Assembly: GCA_910588105.1 (NCBI GenBank) | Contig: CAJUQD010000013.1 | Coordinates: 1-58,712 of the forward strand | DNA from: an uncultured Oscillospiraceae bacterium | GTDB taxonomy: Bacteria; Bacillota; Clostridia; Oscillospirales; Oscillospiraceae | Length of the DNA: 58,712 bases | Direction of reading: 5' to 3' | Part shown: in pieces, positions 47,572 to 55,878 of the stretch | Position numbering within the stretch: position 1 is the first letter of the stretch | Layout: every line of letters begins with the position of its first letter | Notes under the pieces: generated by a model | What the model saw: the letters and a program-made list of their open reading frames with translations, nothing else | What the model was told of the DNA's origin: nothing | Database searches by the model: none | Translations under genes and position numbers: made by a program

Positions 47572-47991
47572 ATGCGCGTGATGGCCATTGATTACGGCGA
47601 CGTCCGTACAGGGGTGGCAGTGTCCGATGCCTCAGGACTGCTGGCCGGGTATACCACGGTGGTCCACAGCCGCAGCTCGGGGCGTGCGGCGGAGGAGGTC
47701 GCCCGGATTGCCAGGGAGCGGCAGGCGGACGAGCTGGTGATGGGCTTCCCCCGGAACATGGACGGCACCGAGGGCCCACGGGCGGAGCTGTACCGGGCCT
47801 TTGCCGCCCTGGTGGAGGAGAAAACCGGGATGCCGGTGCGGCTGTGGGACGAGCGGCGCACCACCATCGAGGCCCACCAGATTCTCCACGCCTCGGGGAA
47901 GAGGATGAAGGCCCACAAGCAGAACGTGGACGCAGTGGCGGCGTCCCTCATTTTGGAGGGGTATCTGGCATACAAGGCGCGGAATTCGTGA
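47572..47991 (+). CDS. yqgF: Putative pre-16S rRNA nuclease RuvX/YqgF
   Basis: An RNase H-fold protein implicated in 16S rRNA 5'-end maturation and formerly called a Holliday-junction resolvase. MAIDYGDVRTGVAVSD carries the first acidic residue, VMGFPRNMDGTEGPRA and LWDERRTTIEA follow, and DAVAASLILEGYL supplies the last acid. 139 residues from the ATG at 47572 with GGAGGGG upstream. Confidence 0.95.
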   Translation: MRVMAIDYGDVRTGVAVSDASGLLAGYTTVVHSRSSGRAAEEVARIARERQADELVMGFPRNMDGTEGPRAELYRAFAALVEEKTGMPVRLWDERRTTIEAHQILHASGKRMKAHKQNVDAVAASLILEGYLAYKARNS

Positions 47992-48027
47992 GCAAAACCC
48001 CCGGCAGAACTTCGCCGGGGGTTTTGC
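47992..48027 (+). terminator. ruvX terminator
   Basis: A 14-bp stem (GCAAAACCCCCGGC with GCCGGGGGTTTTGC) directly after the stop. Confidence 0.85.
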
Positions 48028-48224
48028 ACGATACGATGCTGGCACGCTGCGAAGCAACCGTAACGCTCGGTCGCTTTCGCTTCGTCCCGGCCTGGTCTGC
48101 GGGGCGTACAGCGCCCCTGCGCTCAAGTCTCGCCTTCGGCTCGGTCGGCGGTGGACGCTTGCCACCGGCAAGCACCGCCCTCGCTCCGCTCCAAGCTCCC
48201 TCGCTGCCTGCTTCTCCGCGCTTC
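48028..48224. other. 197-bp GC-rich spacer between ruvX and ackA
   Basis: No gene or promoter found. It contains a GCTTGCC/GGCAAGC hairpin near 48156-48172 and degenerate GC-rich sequence resembling the groES-groEL spacer in style. No clear terminator for ackA. Confidence 0.5.
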
Positions 48225-49418
48225 TTATACCAACGCCGCAGTCTCCAGCGCGATCATCAGCTCCTCGTTAGTGGGGATGAGCAGCACCTTCACCTTGGAG
48301 TCGATGGCGGAGATGATGGCCTCCTTGCCCCGGATGTTGTTGGCGTCGGGGTCCATCTTGACGCCCATAAACTCCAGGCCGGAGGCGATAGCCATGCGCT
48401 GCTGGGCGTCGTTCTCGCCCACGCCGGCGGTAAAAATCACTGCGTCCACCCCGCCCATGGCGGCGGCATAGGCCCCGATATACTTTTTCACGCCGTAGTT
48501 GAACAGGTCCAGGGCCAGGGCCGCCCGCTCGTTGCCCTGATCCCGGGCGGCGCACAGGTCCCGGAAGTCGGAGGACACGCCGGACACGCCCTGGACGCCC
48601 GACTTTTTGTTGAGCACATTGAGCATCTCCTTGATGTCCATGCCGTGCCTGTTCATCAGGTACTCCAGGATGCCCGCGTCCAGGTCGCCGGAGCGGGTGC
48701 CCATGGGCACGCCCGCCAGGGGGGTGAAGCCCATGGAGGTGTCCACGCTCTTCCCCCCCGCCACGGCGGCCACGGAGGAGCCGTTGCCCAGATGGCAGGA
48801 GATGAGCTTGAGGGACTCGATGGGCTTGCCCAGCATGTCGGCGGCCCGCTGGGTGACGTACTTGTGGCTGGTGCCGTGGAAGCCGTAGCGGCGCACCTTG
48901 TCCTGCTGGTAGTATTCATAGGGCAGGGCGTAGGTGTAGGCCACGGGGGGCATGGTCTGGTGGAAGGCGGTGTCGAACACGGCCACTTGGGGCACGCCGG
49001 GCCCCATGACGGCGGAGCAGGCCTTGACGCCCAGGATGTTGGCGGGGTTGTGCAGGGGAGCCAGGGGGATGCACGCCTCCATGGCGGATAGCACTTGGCT
49101 GTCGATGCGCACGGAGTGGGCGAAGGTCTCGCCGCCATGGACCACCCGGTGACCCACTGCGTCGATCTCCTTCATGGAGGCGATGACGCCGTTCTCCGGG
49201 TCCACCAGGGCGTCCAGCACGGCCTGGATGGCCTCGGAATGGGTGGGCATGGCCACGTCGCGGGCGTCTACGGTGGTCTTCCCAGGGGCCTTATAGGTGA
49301 ATTTGCCGTCGATGCCGATGCGCTCGCAAAGGCCCTTGGCCAGCACGTTTTGGCTGCCGGTGTCCAGCAGCTGGTATTTCAGGGACGAGCTGCCGGCGTT
49401 GATGACGAGAACTTTCAT
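48225..49418 (-). CDS. ackA: Acetate kinase
   Basis: Interconverts acetyl phosphate + ADP and acetate + ATP, the main substrate-level ATP step of anaerobic fermentation. The ASKHA signatures are VLVINAGSSSLKYQLL at the N-terminus and FHGTSHKYV and ACHLGNGSS-like SCHLGNGSSVAAV in the middle. 397 residues from the ATG at 49418. The usual partner pta is not adjacent. Confidence 0.97.
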   Translation of the reverse strand: MKVLVINAGSSSLKYQLLDTGSQNVLAKGLCERIGIDGKFTYKAPGKTTVDARDVAMPTHSEAIQAVLDALVDPENGVIASMKEIDAVGHRVVHGGETFAHSVRIDSQVLSAMEACIPLAPLHNPANILGVKACSAVMGPGVPQVAVFDTAFHQTMPPVAYTYALPYEYYQQDKVRRYGFHGTSHKYVTQRAADMLGKPIESLKLISCHLGNGSSVAAVAGGKSVDTSMGFTPLAGVPMGTRSGDLDAGILEYLMNRHGMDIKEMLNVLNKKSGVQGVSGVSSDFRDLCAARDQGNERAALALDLFNYGVKKYIGAYAAAMGGVDAVIFTAGVGENDAQQRMAIASGLEFMGVKMDPDANNIRGKEAIISAIDSKVKVLLIPTNEELMIALETAALV

Positions 49419-49533
49419 GTTCCGCACTCCTTTAGTCACGATTTCCAGCGTTGGGGATGGGACATAACTGGGTATTTACTTTGCCCCGCCTTTAGGCGTA
49501 TAATAACGAAAGGCATGGCCGGATAACGGACAT

Positions 49534-49562
49534 ATTATACTACGGCAGACGGCGTACCGCAA
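49534..49562 (-). promoter_or_regulatory. ackA promoter
   Basis: Minus strand TTGCGG (49562-49557), 17-bp spacer, TATAAT (49539-49534), about 115 nt upstream of ackA. Confidence 0.65.
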
Positions 49563-49607
49563 GCGGTTTTCGCGATTTTGCCGAAAAATAGTGGGAGGAG
49601 GGGGGCC

Positions 49608-50729
49608 ATGACCGTTGCGGGGGTGGTGGCGGAGTACAATCCCTTCCATCCGGGGCACGCCCTCCACCTGCGGGAAACCCGCCGGGCGCTGGGCGGGTGC
49701 GCCGTGGTGGCCGTGATGAGCGGGAACTTTGTGCAGCGGGGGGAGTGCGCCGTCTTTGACAAGTGGACCCGGGCCCGGGCCGCCCTGGAGGGGGGAGCGG
49801 ATCTGGTGCTGGAGCTGCCCACGGTGTGGGCGGCGTCCTCGGCGGAGGCCTTTGCCCGGGGGGCGGTGGAGCTGCTGGCGTCCACGGGGGTGGTGACCCA
49901 CCTGTCCTTCGGCAGCGAGTGCGGGGCGGCGGAGGGGCTTGGGCGGCTGGCCCTGTGCCTGGACAGCCCCGCGTACCGGGCGGCCCTGCGGCGGTTTTTG
50001 GACCGGGGGCTTCCCTTCGCCGCCTGCCGCCAAGGGGCGGCGGCGGAACTGCTGGGCGGGGCGGAGGCGGAGCTGCTCTCCCGGCCCAACAATAACCTGG
50101 GGGTGGAGTATATCAGGGCGCTGAACGCCCTGAAGAGCGACATCAGGCCCGTCGCCGTCCTCCGGGCGGGGGCGGGGCACGACGGGGGGGCGCACCCGGA
50201 CTACCCCTCTGCCTCCTATCTGCGGGGGAAAATCCTGGCGGGGGAGATCCCCGCGGAAAATCCAGCCGGGCTGGTGTATGGGGAGCGGGCCGTGCTGGCC
50301 CGCCTGCGCTCCATGGACGAGGGGGAGTTCGCCGCCCTGCCCGATTGCGGGGAGGGACTGTTCCACCGGCTGTACCGGGCGGTGCGCTGGGGGAGGACGC
50401 TGGAGGAGGTATACACTCTGGCCAAAACCAAGCGCTATGCCCACGCCCGCATCCGCCGGGCCCTGTTGTGGGGGGCGTTGGGGCTGCGGGGGGTCCACCG
50501 GCCCGCCCATCCGCCCTATCTCCGGGTGCTGGGGGCCAACGGGACGGGACGGGTCCTGCTGCGGGAGATGAAGGGGAGGGCCGCCCTGCCCGTCCTCACC
50601 AAGCCCGCCCACGGCAGGGGGGAGCCCCTGCTGGAGCTGGAGGCGGGGTGCACTGACTTCTACCAGCTGTGCCGCCGGGAGCCGGGGCGGTGCGGGGTGG
50701 AGTGGACCACCAACCCGGTGATGCTGTGA
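49608..50729 (+). CDS. tmcAL: tRNA(Met) cytidine acetate ligase TmcAL
   Basis: Uses acetate and ATP to make N4-acetylcytidine at the wobble position of elongator tRNA-Met. The nucleotidyltransferase start VVAEYNPFHPGHALHL has the HxGH motif; VMSGNFVQRGECAVFDKWTRA and ELPTVWAASSAEAFARGAV are strongly conserved in the family (cited in parts). 373 residues from the ATG at 49608. Placement next to ackA links two acetate-using enzymes, although they are divergent. Confidence 0.93.
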   Translation: MTVAGVVAEYNPFHPGHALHLRETRRALGGCAVVAVMSGNFVQRGECAVFDKWTRARAALEGGADLVLELPTVWAASSAEAFARGAVELLASTGVVTHLSFGSECGAAEGLGRLALCLDSPAYRAALRRFLDRGLPFAACRQGAAAELLGGAEAELLSRPNNNLGVEYIRALNALKSDIRPVAVLRAGAGHDGGAHPDYPSASYLRGKILAGEIPAENPAGLVYGERAVLARLRSMDEGEFAALPDCGEGLFHRLYRAVRWGRTLEEVYTLAKTKRYAHARIRRALLWGALGLRGVHRPAHPPYLRVLGANGTGRVLLREMKGRAALPVLTKPAHGRGEPLLELEAGCTDFYQLCRREPGRCGVEWTTNPVML

Positions 50730-50757
50730 GATCAAAACGAAAGGAAGTTATCCAAAT

Positions 50758-51975
50758 ATGAGAGCCTACGAAAGACTGCTGAAGTATGTCCAAATCCATA
50801 CAACCTCCTCCGAGGAGACGGGGGCCACCCCCTCTACCCCCGGCCAATGGGATCTGGCCCGGGTACTGGTGGACGAGCTCAAGGAGCTGGGGCTGGAGAA
50901 CCCCAGTGTGAACGAGCACTGCATCGTCACCGCATGGCTGCCCGCCTCCCCCGGCTGCGAGGGCGCCCCCGCCCTGGGCCTTCTGGCCCACATGGACACC
51001 GCCCCCGCCTTTTCCGGGGAGGGCGTCAAGCCCATCCTCCACGAGCACTATGACGGCGGCGACATCGCGCTGCCCCAGGGGGGCCGGGTCATCAAGGCGG
51101 CGGACTTCCCCTTCCTGGCGGGGCTGAAGGGGAAAACCCTCATCACCGCCGACGGCTCCACCCTGCTGGGGGCGGACGATAAGGCGGGGGTGGCGGAGAT
51201 CATGACCCTGTGCCAGCGGGTCATTGACGAAAACCTGCCCCACGGGCGGCTTTGTATCGCTTTCACCCCCGACGAGGAGATCGGCGAGGGGCCCGACCAC
51301 TTCGACGTGGCCGCCTTCGGGGCCCAATACGCCTACACCGTGGACGGTTCCGCCGCGGGGTCCATTGAGTACGAGAACTTCAACGCCGCCTCCGCCAAGG
51401 TGGATATCACCGGCGTGTCCGTCCACCCCGGAACCGCCAAGGACGTGATGGAAAACGCCCTCCTCATCGCCCAGGAGCTCAATTCCCTGCTGCCGCCCGA
51501 GGCCGTCCCCGCCAGGACGGAGGGATACGAGGGCTTTTTCCACCTGGACGCCCTGACGGGAACCACCGCGTTTGCCCACATGGAGTATATCGTCCGGGAT
51601 CACGACCGGGAGAAGTTTGAAGCGAAGAAGACCCTGCTGGAGCGCTCCGCCGCCCAGGTCCAGGCCGCCCATCCTACGGCCAGGGTGGAGCTGACCTTGA
51701 AGGACAGCTACTACAACATGAAGGAGAAGCTCACGGACTGTATGCATCTGGTGGACAATGCCAGGCGGGCGGCGGAGCTGGCGGGGCTCACCCCGGCCGT
51801 GGAGCCCATCCGGGGGGGCACCGACGGGGCGCGGCTGTCCTATATGGGCCTGCCCTGTCCCAATCTGGGCACCGGCGGCTACAATTTCCACGGCCCGCTG
51901 GAGCTGGCCTGCGTTGAGGAGATGGACGCGGTGGTGGAGGTGCTGCGACACATTGTGGAGCTCTACAGCAAATGA
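50758..51975 (+). CDS. pepT: Peptidase T (tripeptide aminopeptidase)
   Basis: An M20 di-zinc exopeptidase releasing N-terminal residues from tripeptides. Metal and catalytic motifs: GLLAHMDTAPAFSG (first His/Asp), LLGADDKAGVAEIM (bridging Asp), FTPDEEIGEG (Glu pair), YTVDGSAAGSIEYEN and near the C-terminus NFHGPLELACVEEM. 405 residues, standard length. It begins 28 bp after tmcAL. Confidence 0.97.
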   Translation: MRAYERLLKYVQIHTTSSEETGATPSTPGQWDLARVLVDELKELGLENPSVNEHCIVTAWLPASPGCEGAPALGLLAHMDTAPAFSGEGVKPILHEHYDGGDIALPQGGRVIKAADFPFLAGLKGKTLITADGSTLLGADDKAGVAEIMTLCQRVIDENLPHGRLCIAFTPDEEIGEGPDHFDVAAFGAQYAYTVDGSAAGSIEYENFNAASAKVDITGVSVHPGTAKDVMENALLIAQELNSLLPPEAVPARTEGYEGFFHLDALTGTTAFAHMEYIVRDHDREKFEAKKTLLERSAAQVQAAHPTARVELTLKDSYYNMKEKLTDCMHLVDNARRAAELAGLTPAVEPIRGGTDGARLSYMGLPCPNLGTGGYNFHGPLELACVEEMDAVVEVLRHIVELYSK

Positions 51976-52081
51976 TTCACAGTTTATTGATTATTTTCCA
52001 GCCCGGTTGGGGTAGAATGGTGTCAATGAGTGAAAAAGGGGCTGCCGGCAAAGCTGGCAGTCCCGAAAAGGAGACTTGTCC

Positions 52082-52981
52082 ATGATGTACCGCAACGACC
52101 ACTATGGCCCCATCGACCGCTTCTGCGCCAAGCATCCCAGGTTCGGCGTGCCCAACCTGATGCTGTACATCGCCATCGCCCAGGTAATCATCTTCTTTCT
52201 GGATCTGTTCACCCGCGGGATGTTCAGCAGACTGCTGGGCTTCTGGCCGCCGGACATTCTCCGGGGGCAGGTGTGGCGGCTGGCCACCTTTATCGTAGTG
52301 CCCAACAGCTCCAACCCCTTCTACCTGCTGCTGGGCTGCTATTTCTACTACTGGGTCGGCTCCATGCTGGAGCGGGAGTGGGGCACGGCCAAGTTCAGCC
52401 TGTACTATCTCAGCGGCATCGTGCTCTCGGCGGTGCTGGGCATGGCGTTCAGCTTCCTTCAGTGGGATCTGATCAGCCAGTTCGACCTGCCCGGCATGTC
52501 TGTCAACCTGTCTTACTACCTCAACCTGTCCATTTTCCTCATCATCGCCACCCTGTACGGCGAGATGCAGGTGCTGCTCATGCTCATCATCCCCATTAAA
52601 ATGAAGTGGGCCGCCCTCATCGACGTAGTTCTCATCCTGGTGGACGTGATTCAATACGTTCAGATGGGCTGGTGGGCGTTTGCCCTGTTCCCCCTGGCCA
52701 GCTTTATCAACTACTTCATTTTCACCTGGCCCTTCTGGTCCATGAAGCTGGGCTTTGCCCGCCGCCGGGCAGACCCCCAGGTCATCAACTTCAAGAAGGC
52801 CCAGCGACAGGCCCAGAAAAAGGCCAGGGAGACCGGCGGCTACCTCCACAAGTGCGCGGTGTGCGGCCTCACCGACCAGGACGACCCCAACATGGAGTTC
52901 CGCTACTGTTCCAAGTGCGACGGGTACTACTGTTACTGCGCCAACCACATCAACAACCACATCCATATCCACAATGATTGA
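52082..52981 (+). CDS. Rhomboid-like membrane protein without catalytic serine, with C-terminal zinc ribbon
   Basis: Six hydrophobic helices (about residues 25-215) with a rhomboid-type pattern: GQVWRLATFIVVP, then FYYWVGSMLEREWGTAKFSLYY. At the place of the usual GxSG catalytic serine the sequence reads NLSYYLNLSIFLI, and no clear catalytic His is present, so it is probably a pseudoprotease. A basic linker leads to a C-terminal cysteine cluster (CAVCGLTD, YCSKCDGYYCYCANH) ending in alternating His residues. 299 residues; AAAAGGAG lies 8 nt before the ATG at 52082. Confidence 0.8.
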   Translation: MMYRNDHYGPIDRFCAKHPRFGVPNLMLYIAIAQVIIFFLDLFTRGMFSRLLGFWPPDILRGQVWRLATFIVVPNSSNPFYLLLGCYFYYWVGSMLEREWGTAKFSLYYLSGIVLSAVLGMAFSFLQWDLISQFDLPGMSVNLSYYLNLSIFLIIATLYGEMQVLLMLIIPIKMKWAALIDVVLILVDVIQYVQMGWWAFALFPLASFINYFIFTWPFWSMKLGFARRRADPQVINFKKAQRQAQKKARETGGYLHKCAVCGLTDQDDPNMEFRYCSKCDGYYCYCANHINNHIHIHND

Positions 52982-52983
52982 GG

Positions 52984-53010
52984 GGAACCCCCGCCGCCGG
53001 CGGGGGTTCC
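52984..53010 (+). terminator. Hairpin after the rhomboid-like gene
   Basis: A perfect 12-bp stem (GGAACCCCCGCC with its complement) and 3-nt loop; the tail has only TGTTCTT. Confidence 0.65.
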
Positions 53011-53143
53011 TGTTCTTAGGGCGGCAAGGCCCTTTCCGCCGCCAAGCGGGGGATACTATGTTTCACAATCCGCCCCTTCCCGCCATAGGATAGCTTGCGG
53101 ACCGTCCGCGGGGCGGCCCGCGCGGGAAAGGAGCTGTTCTATT

Positions 53144-53413
53144 ATGTATGAAGCGCTGCGTTTGTCCGCCCTCCGGGAGGGGGAGAGCGCCTATGTGACG
53201 GAAGTGAGCGCGGGGCCCGCCATGGACCGGCGGCTGGCCGACCTGGGGCTGGTGCGGGGCACCCGGGTGACCTGCGTGCTGCGCAGCCCCGCCGGGGATC
53301 CCTGTGCCTACCTCATCCGGGGGGCGCTCATCGCCCTGCGCCGGACGGATGCCGATGGCGTGGCCCTGGAGCGGCGGGTCCAGGAGGTGGCCGCCGGGGC
53401 GGTGGCTATATGA
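53144..53413 (+). CDS. feoA: Ferrous iron transport protein A
   Basis: An 89-residue SH3-like protein that assists FeoB. It shows LREGESAYVTEV, RRLADLGLVRGTRV and IALRRTDADGVAL. It overlaps feoB by 4 bp (ATGA). Confidence 0.9.
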   Translation: MYEALRLSALREGESAYVTEVSAGPAMDRRLADLGLVRGTRVTCVLRSPAGDPCAYLIRGALIALRRTDADGVALERRVQEVAAGAVAI

Positions 53414-55227
53414 ACCGGGTGGCACTGGCGGGCAACCCCAACGTGGGCAAGTCCACCCTGTTCAACGCCTTGACCGGACTGCGGCAGCATACGGGGAACT
53501 GGGCGGGGAAAACCGTAGCCACTGCCCGAGGGGAGTATGTATTCGAGGGGCGGGAATACCAGCTCGTGGACCTGCCCGGCACCTACTCGTTGGCCGCCCA
53601 CTCCCAGGAGGAGGCGGTAGCCCGGGATTACATCGAAAGCGGCCAGGCGGATGCGGTGGTGGTGGTTTGCGACGCTACCTGCCTGGAGCGCAACCTGATT
53701 TTGGTACTCCAGGTGCTGGAGCTGACGGGAAAGGTGCTGGTGTGTGTCAACCTGCTGGACGAGGCCCGGCGGCTGGGGATTCAGGTGGATCTGCCCGCCC
53801 TGTCCCAGCGGCTGGGAGTGCCTGTGGTGGGCACCGCCGCCGGGCGGCAGGAGGGTCTGGACGAACTGAAAGGGGCTATCGCCCGGCTGGTGGAGGGGGA
53901 CGCCCCCGCCGCCGCCCGGCGGGAGCCCCGGGAGCGGGTCACCTTGGCCGAGCGGTACGCCGCCCAGGTGGTGCGGGGGGAGCGGGCGGACCGCCTGCGC
54001 CGCCAGCGGCGGCTGGACCGCTTGCTTACATCCAAATCCACCGGCATCCCCCTGATGCTGCTGCTCTTCGGGCTGGTGGTATGGCTGACGGTGGCGGGGG
54101 CCAACGGGCCGTCGGCCTTGCTCACCGCCCTGTTTGCCCGGCTGGGGGAGGTGTTGGAGGGCTGGCTGGCGCCCGCCCCTGTATGGCTGTCCGGCATCCT
54201 GCTGGACGGGGTGTACCGGGTCACCGCCTGGGTGGTGGCGGTGATGCTCCCCCCCATGGCCATATTTTTCCCCCTGTTCACCCTGCTGGAGGATCTGGGA
54301 TACCTGCCTCGGGTGGCCTTCGTGATGGACCACGCCTTCCAAAAGTGCCGGGCCTGCGGGAAACAGTGCCTGACCATGTGCATGTCGATGGGCTGTAATG
54401 CCTGTGGGGTCACTGGCTGCCGCATCATCGACAGCCCCCGGGAGCGGCTTATCGCCATCCTTACCGCCTCCCTGGTGCCCTGCAACGGCAAATTCCCCAC
54501 CCTGATCGCCCTCATCACCATCTTTTTTGTGGGCGGACGGACAGGGGCCCTGGCTTCGCTGGAGGGGGCGGCACTGCTGCTGGCAACCCTGGTGCTGGGG
54601 GTGGCGGGGACGCTGGGCTGCTCCCGGCTGCTGTCGGCCACGGTACTAAAAGGGATGCCCTCCTCCTTTGCCCTGGAACTGCCCCCCTTCCGCAGGCCCC
54701 GGGTGGGGGAGGTGATCGTCCGCTCGGTGCTGGACCGCACCTTGTTTGTGCTGGGGCGGGCGGTGGCGGTGGCCGCTCCGGCGGGGGCGGCGATCTGGCT
54801 GCTGGCCAACGTCACCGTGGGAGGCGCCTCCCTGCTGGCCTGGTGCACCGGGTTCCTGGATCCCTTTGCCCGGTGGTTTGGACTGGACGGGGTGATCCTC
54901 ATGGCCTTTATCCTGGGCTGGCCCGCCAACGAAATCGTCCTGCCGGTGATGCTCATGGCCTACCTGTCCGCGGGCAGCCTGGTGGAGTTTGACAGCCTGG
55001 CCGCCCTAGGCCGGCTGCTGACCCAGCAGGGCTGGACCTGGCTGACGGCGGTGTGCGCCATGCTGTTTTCCCTGTTCCACTGGCCCTGTTCCACCACCTG
55101 CCTCACTGTCTACAAGGAGACGGGCAGCGTGAAGTGGACAGCGCTGGCCGTCGCCCTGCCCACGGCGCTGGGGCTGGGGCTGTGCTTTGTGGTGACGGCG
55201 GCGGCGCGGCTGCTGGGCGTGGGGTGA
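53410..55227 (+). CDS. feoB: Ferrous iron transport protein B, cysteine-rich variant
   Basis: A G-protein-coupled Fe2+ importer. The N-terminal GTPase has GNPNVGKSTLFNAL (G1), TGNWAGKTV (G2), DLPGTYSL (G3) and NLLDEA (G4). The membrane part has two gate domains. At the first gate the usual GCNVPAI region is replaced by CRACGKQCLTMCMSMGCNAC followed by GVTGCRIIDSPRERL, adding cysteines, and VPCNGKFP follows. 605 residues is short for FeoB because the spacer between G domain and membrane is reduced. The 55250-55277 hairpin follows. Confidence 0.94.
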   Translation: MNRVALAGNPNVGKSTLFNALTGLRQHTGNWAGKTVATARGEYVFEGREYQLVDLPGTYSLAAHSQEEAVARDYIESGQADAVVVVCDATCLERNLILVLQVLELTGKVLVCVNLLDEARRLGIQVDLPALSQRLGVPVVGTAAGRQEGLDELKGAIARLVEGDAPAAARREPRERVTLAERYAAQVVRGERADRLRRQRRLDRLLTSKSTGIPLMLLLFGLVVWLTVAGANGPSALLTALFARLGEVLEGWLAPAPVWLSGILLDGVYRVTAWVVAVMLPPMAIFFPLFTLLEDLGYLPRVAFVMDHAFQKCRACGKQCLTMCMSMGCNACGVTGCRIIDSPRERLIAILTASLVPCNGKFPTLIALITIFFVGGRTGALASLEGAALLLATLVLGVAGTLGCSRLLSATVLKGMPSSFALELPPFRRPRVGEVIVRSVLDRTLFVLGRAVAVAAPAGAAIWLLANVTVGGASLLAWCTGFLDPFARWFGLDGVILMAFILGWPANEIVLPVMLMAYLSAGSLVEFDSLAALGRLLTQQGWTWLTAVCAMLFSLFHWPCSTTCLTVYKETGSVKWTALAVALPTALGLGLCFVVTAAARLLGVG

Positions 55228-55249
55228 GAGGAGCCGGCGCCAAGAGAAC

Positions 55250-55277
55250 GGGCGGCGGGGGCCCTCCCCCGCCGCCC
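55250..55277 (+). terminator. Hairpin after feoB
   Basis: A 12-bp GC-only stem with a 4-nt loop and no T-run. Confidence 0.45.
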
Positions 55278-55299
55278 GCAGCCTATGCCCAAAAAAGTC

Positions 55300-55328
55300 T
55301 TGACATTGGTATGAAAGCGTACTATACT
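55300..55328 (+). promoter_or_regulatory. Promoter of the MarR-MATE operon
   Basis: TTGACA (55300-55305), 17-bp spacer, TATACT (55323-55328). Confidence 0.9.
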
Positions 55329-55351
55329 ATTTATATCGTATGATTTCGTAC
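55309..55351. promoter_or_regulatory. Two operator-like copies of GTATGANNNCGTAC
   Basis: GTATGAAAGCGTAC (55309-55322) fills the promoter spacer and GTATGATTTCGTAC (55338-55351) lies just beyond the -10; they are 29 bp apart and each is a near-palindrome. They fit autorepression by the MarR protein encoded 18 bp downstream. Confidence 0.65.
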
Positions 55352-55368
55352 CATAAAGGGGGATCTGC

Positions 55369-55815
55369 ATGGACGGCATGTCAAAGGAGCTACGGCGGTT
55401 CAACTATCTGATGGGGGAGATCGACGCGGCCTATCACGAGGCGGCGCTGAACCTAGGCCTGTCCGACAGCGCGATGCGGATCCTCTATGTTCTGTGCGGG
55501 TGCGGCAGCTTCCGCTGTTCCCTGCGGGAGGTGTGCCTGTGCAGCGGGCTGAGCAAGCAGACCGTCAACTCCGCCCTGCGCAAGCTGGAGGGGGAGGGGC
55601 TGGCCTTTCTGGAGCCCATAGGGACCAAGGGCAAGGACGTATGCCTGACCGATGCGGGCCAGGCGCTGGCGGAGGGTACCGTGGCGCGGCTCATCGCGGT
55701 GGAAGACGCGATCCTGGGCAGCTGGCCGGCCGAGGATGTGGAAAAATACCTTTCCCTGGCGGAACAGTACCTCACAGCCTTCCGAGAGAAGGCAAAACAC
55801 CTTGGGAACCGCTGA
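55369..55815 (+). CDS. MarR-family transcriptional regulator
   Basis: A 148-residue winged-helix repressor. The DNA-binding part runs from about residue 45 to 95 (LREVCLCSGLSKQTVNSALRKLEGEGLA) followed by the wing GTKGKDVCLTD, cited in parts. Several cysteines (CGCGSF, CSLREVCLCSG) could sense thiol-reactive compounds. It precedes a MATE exporter gene, the usual MarR-efflux pairing. Confidence 0.92.
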   Translation: MDGMSKELRRFNYLMGEIDAAYHEAALNLGLSDSAMRILYVLCGCGSFRCSLREVCLCSGLSKQTVNSALRKLEGEGLAFLEPIGTKGKDVCLTDAGQALAEGTVARLIAVEDAILGSWPAEDVEKYLSLAEQYLTAFREKAKHLGNR

Positions 55816-55878
55816 CGGGCCCCGGCTGTGCCGGGAGCCGCCGGCAGGTTCAAATTTTTTTCAGGAGCGGGAAACGCC

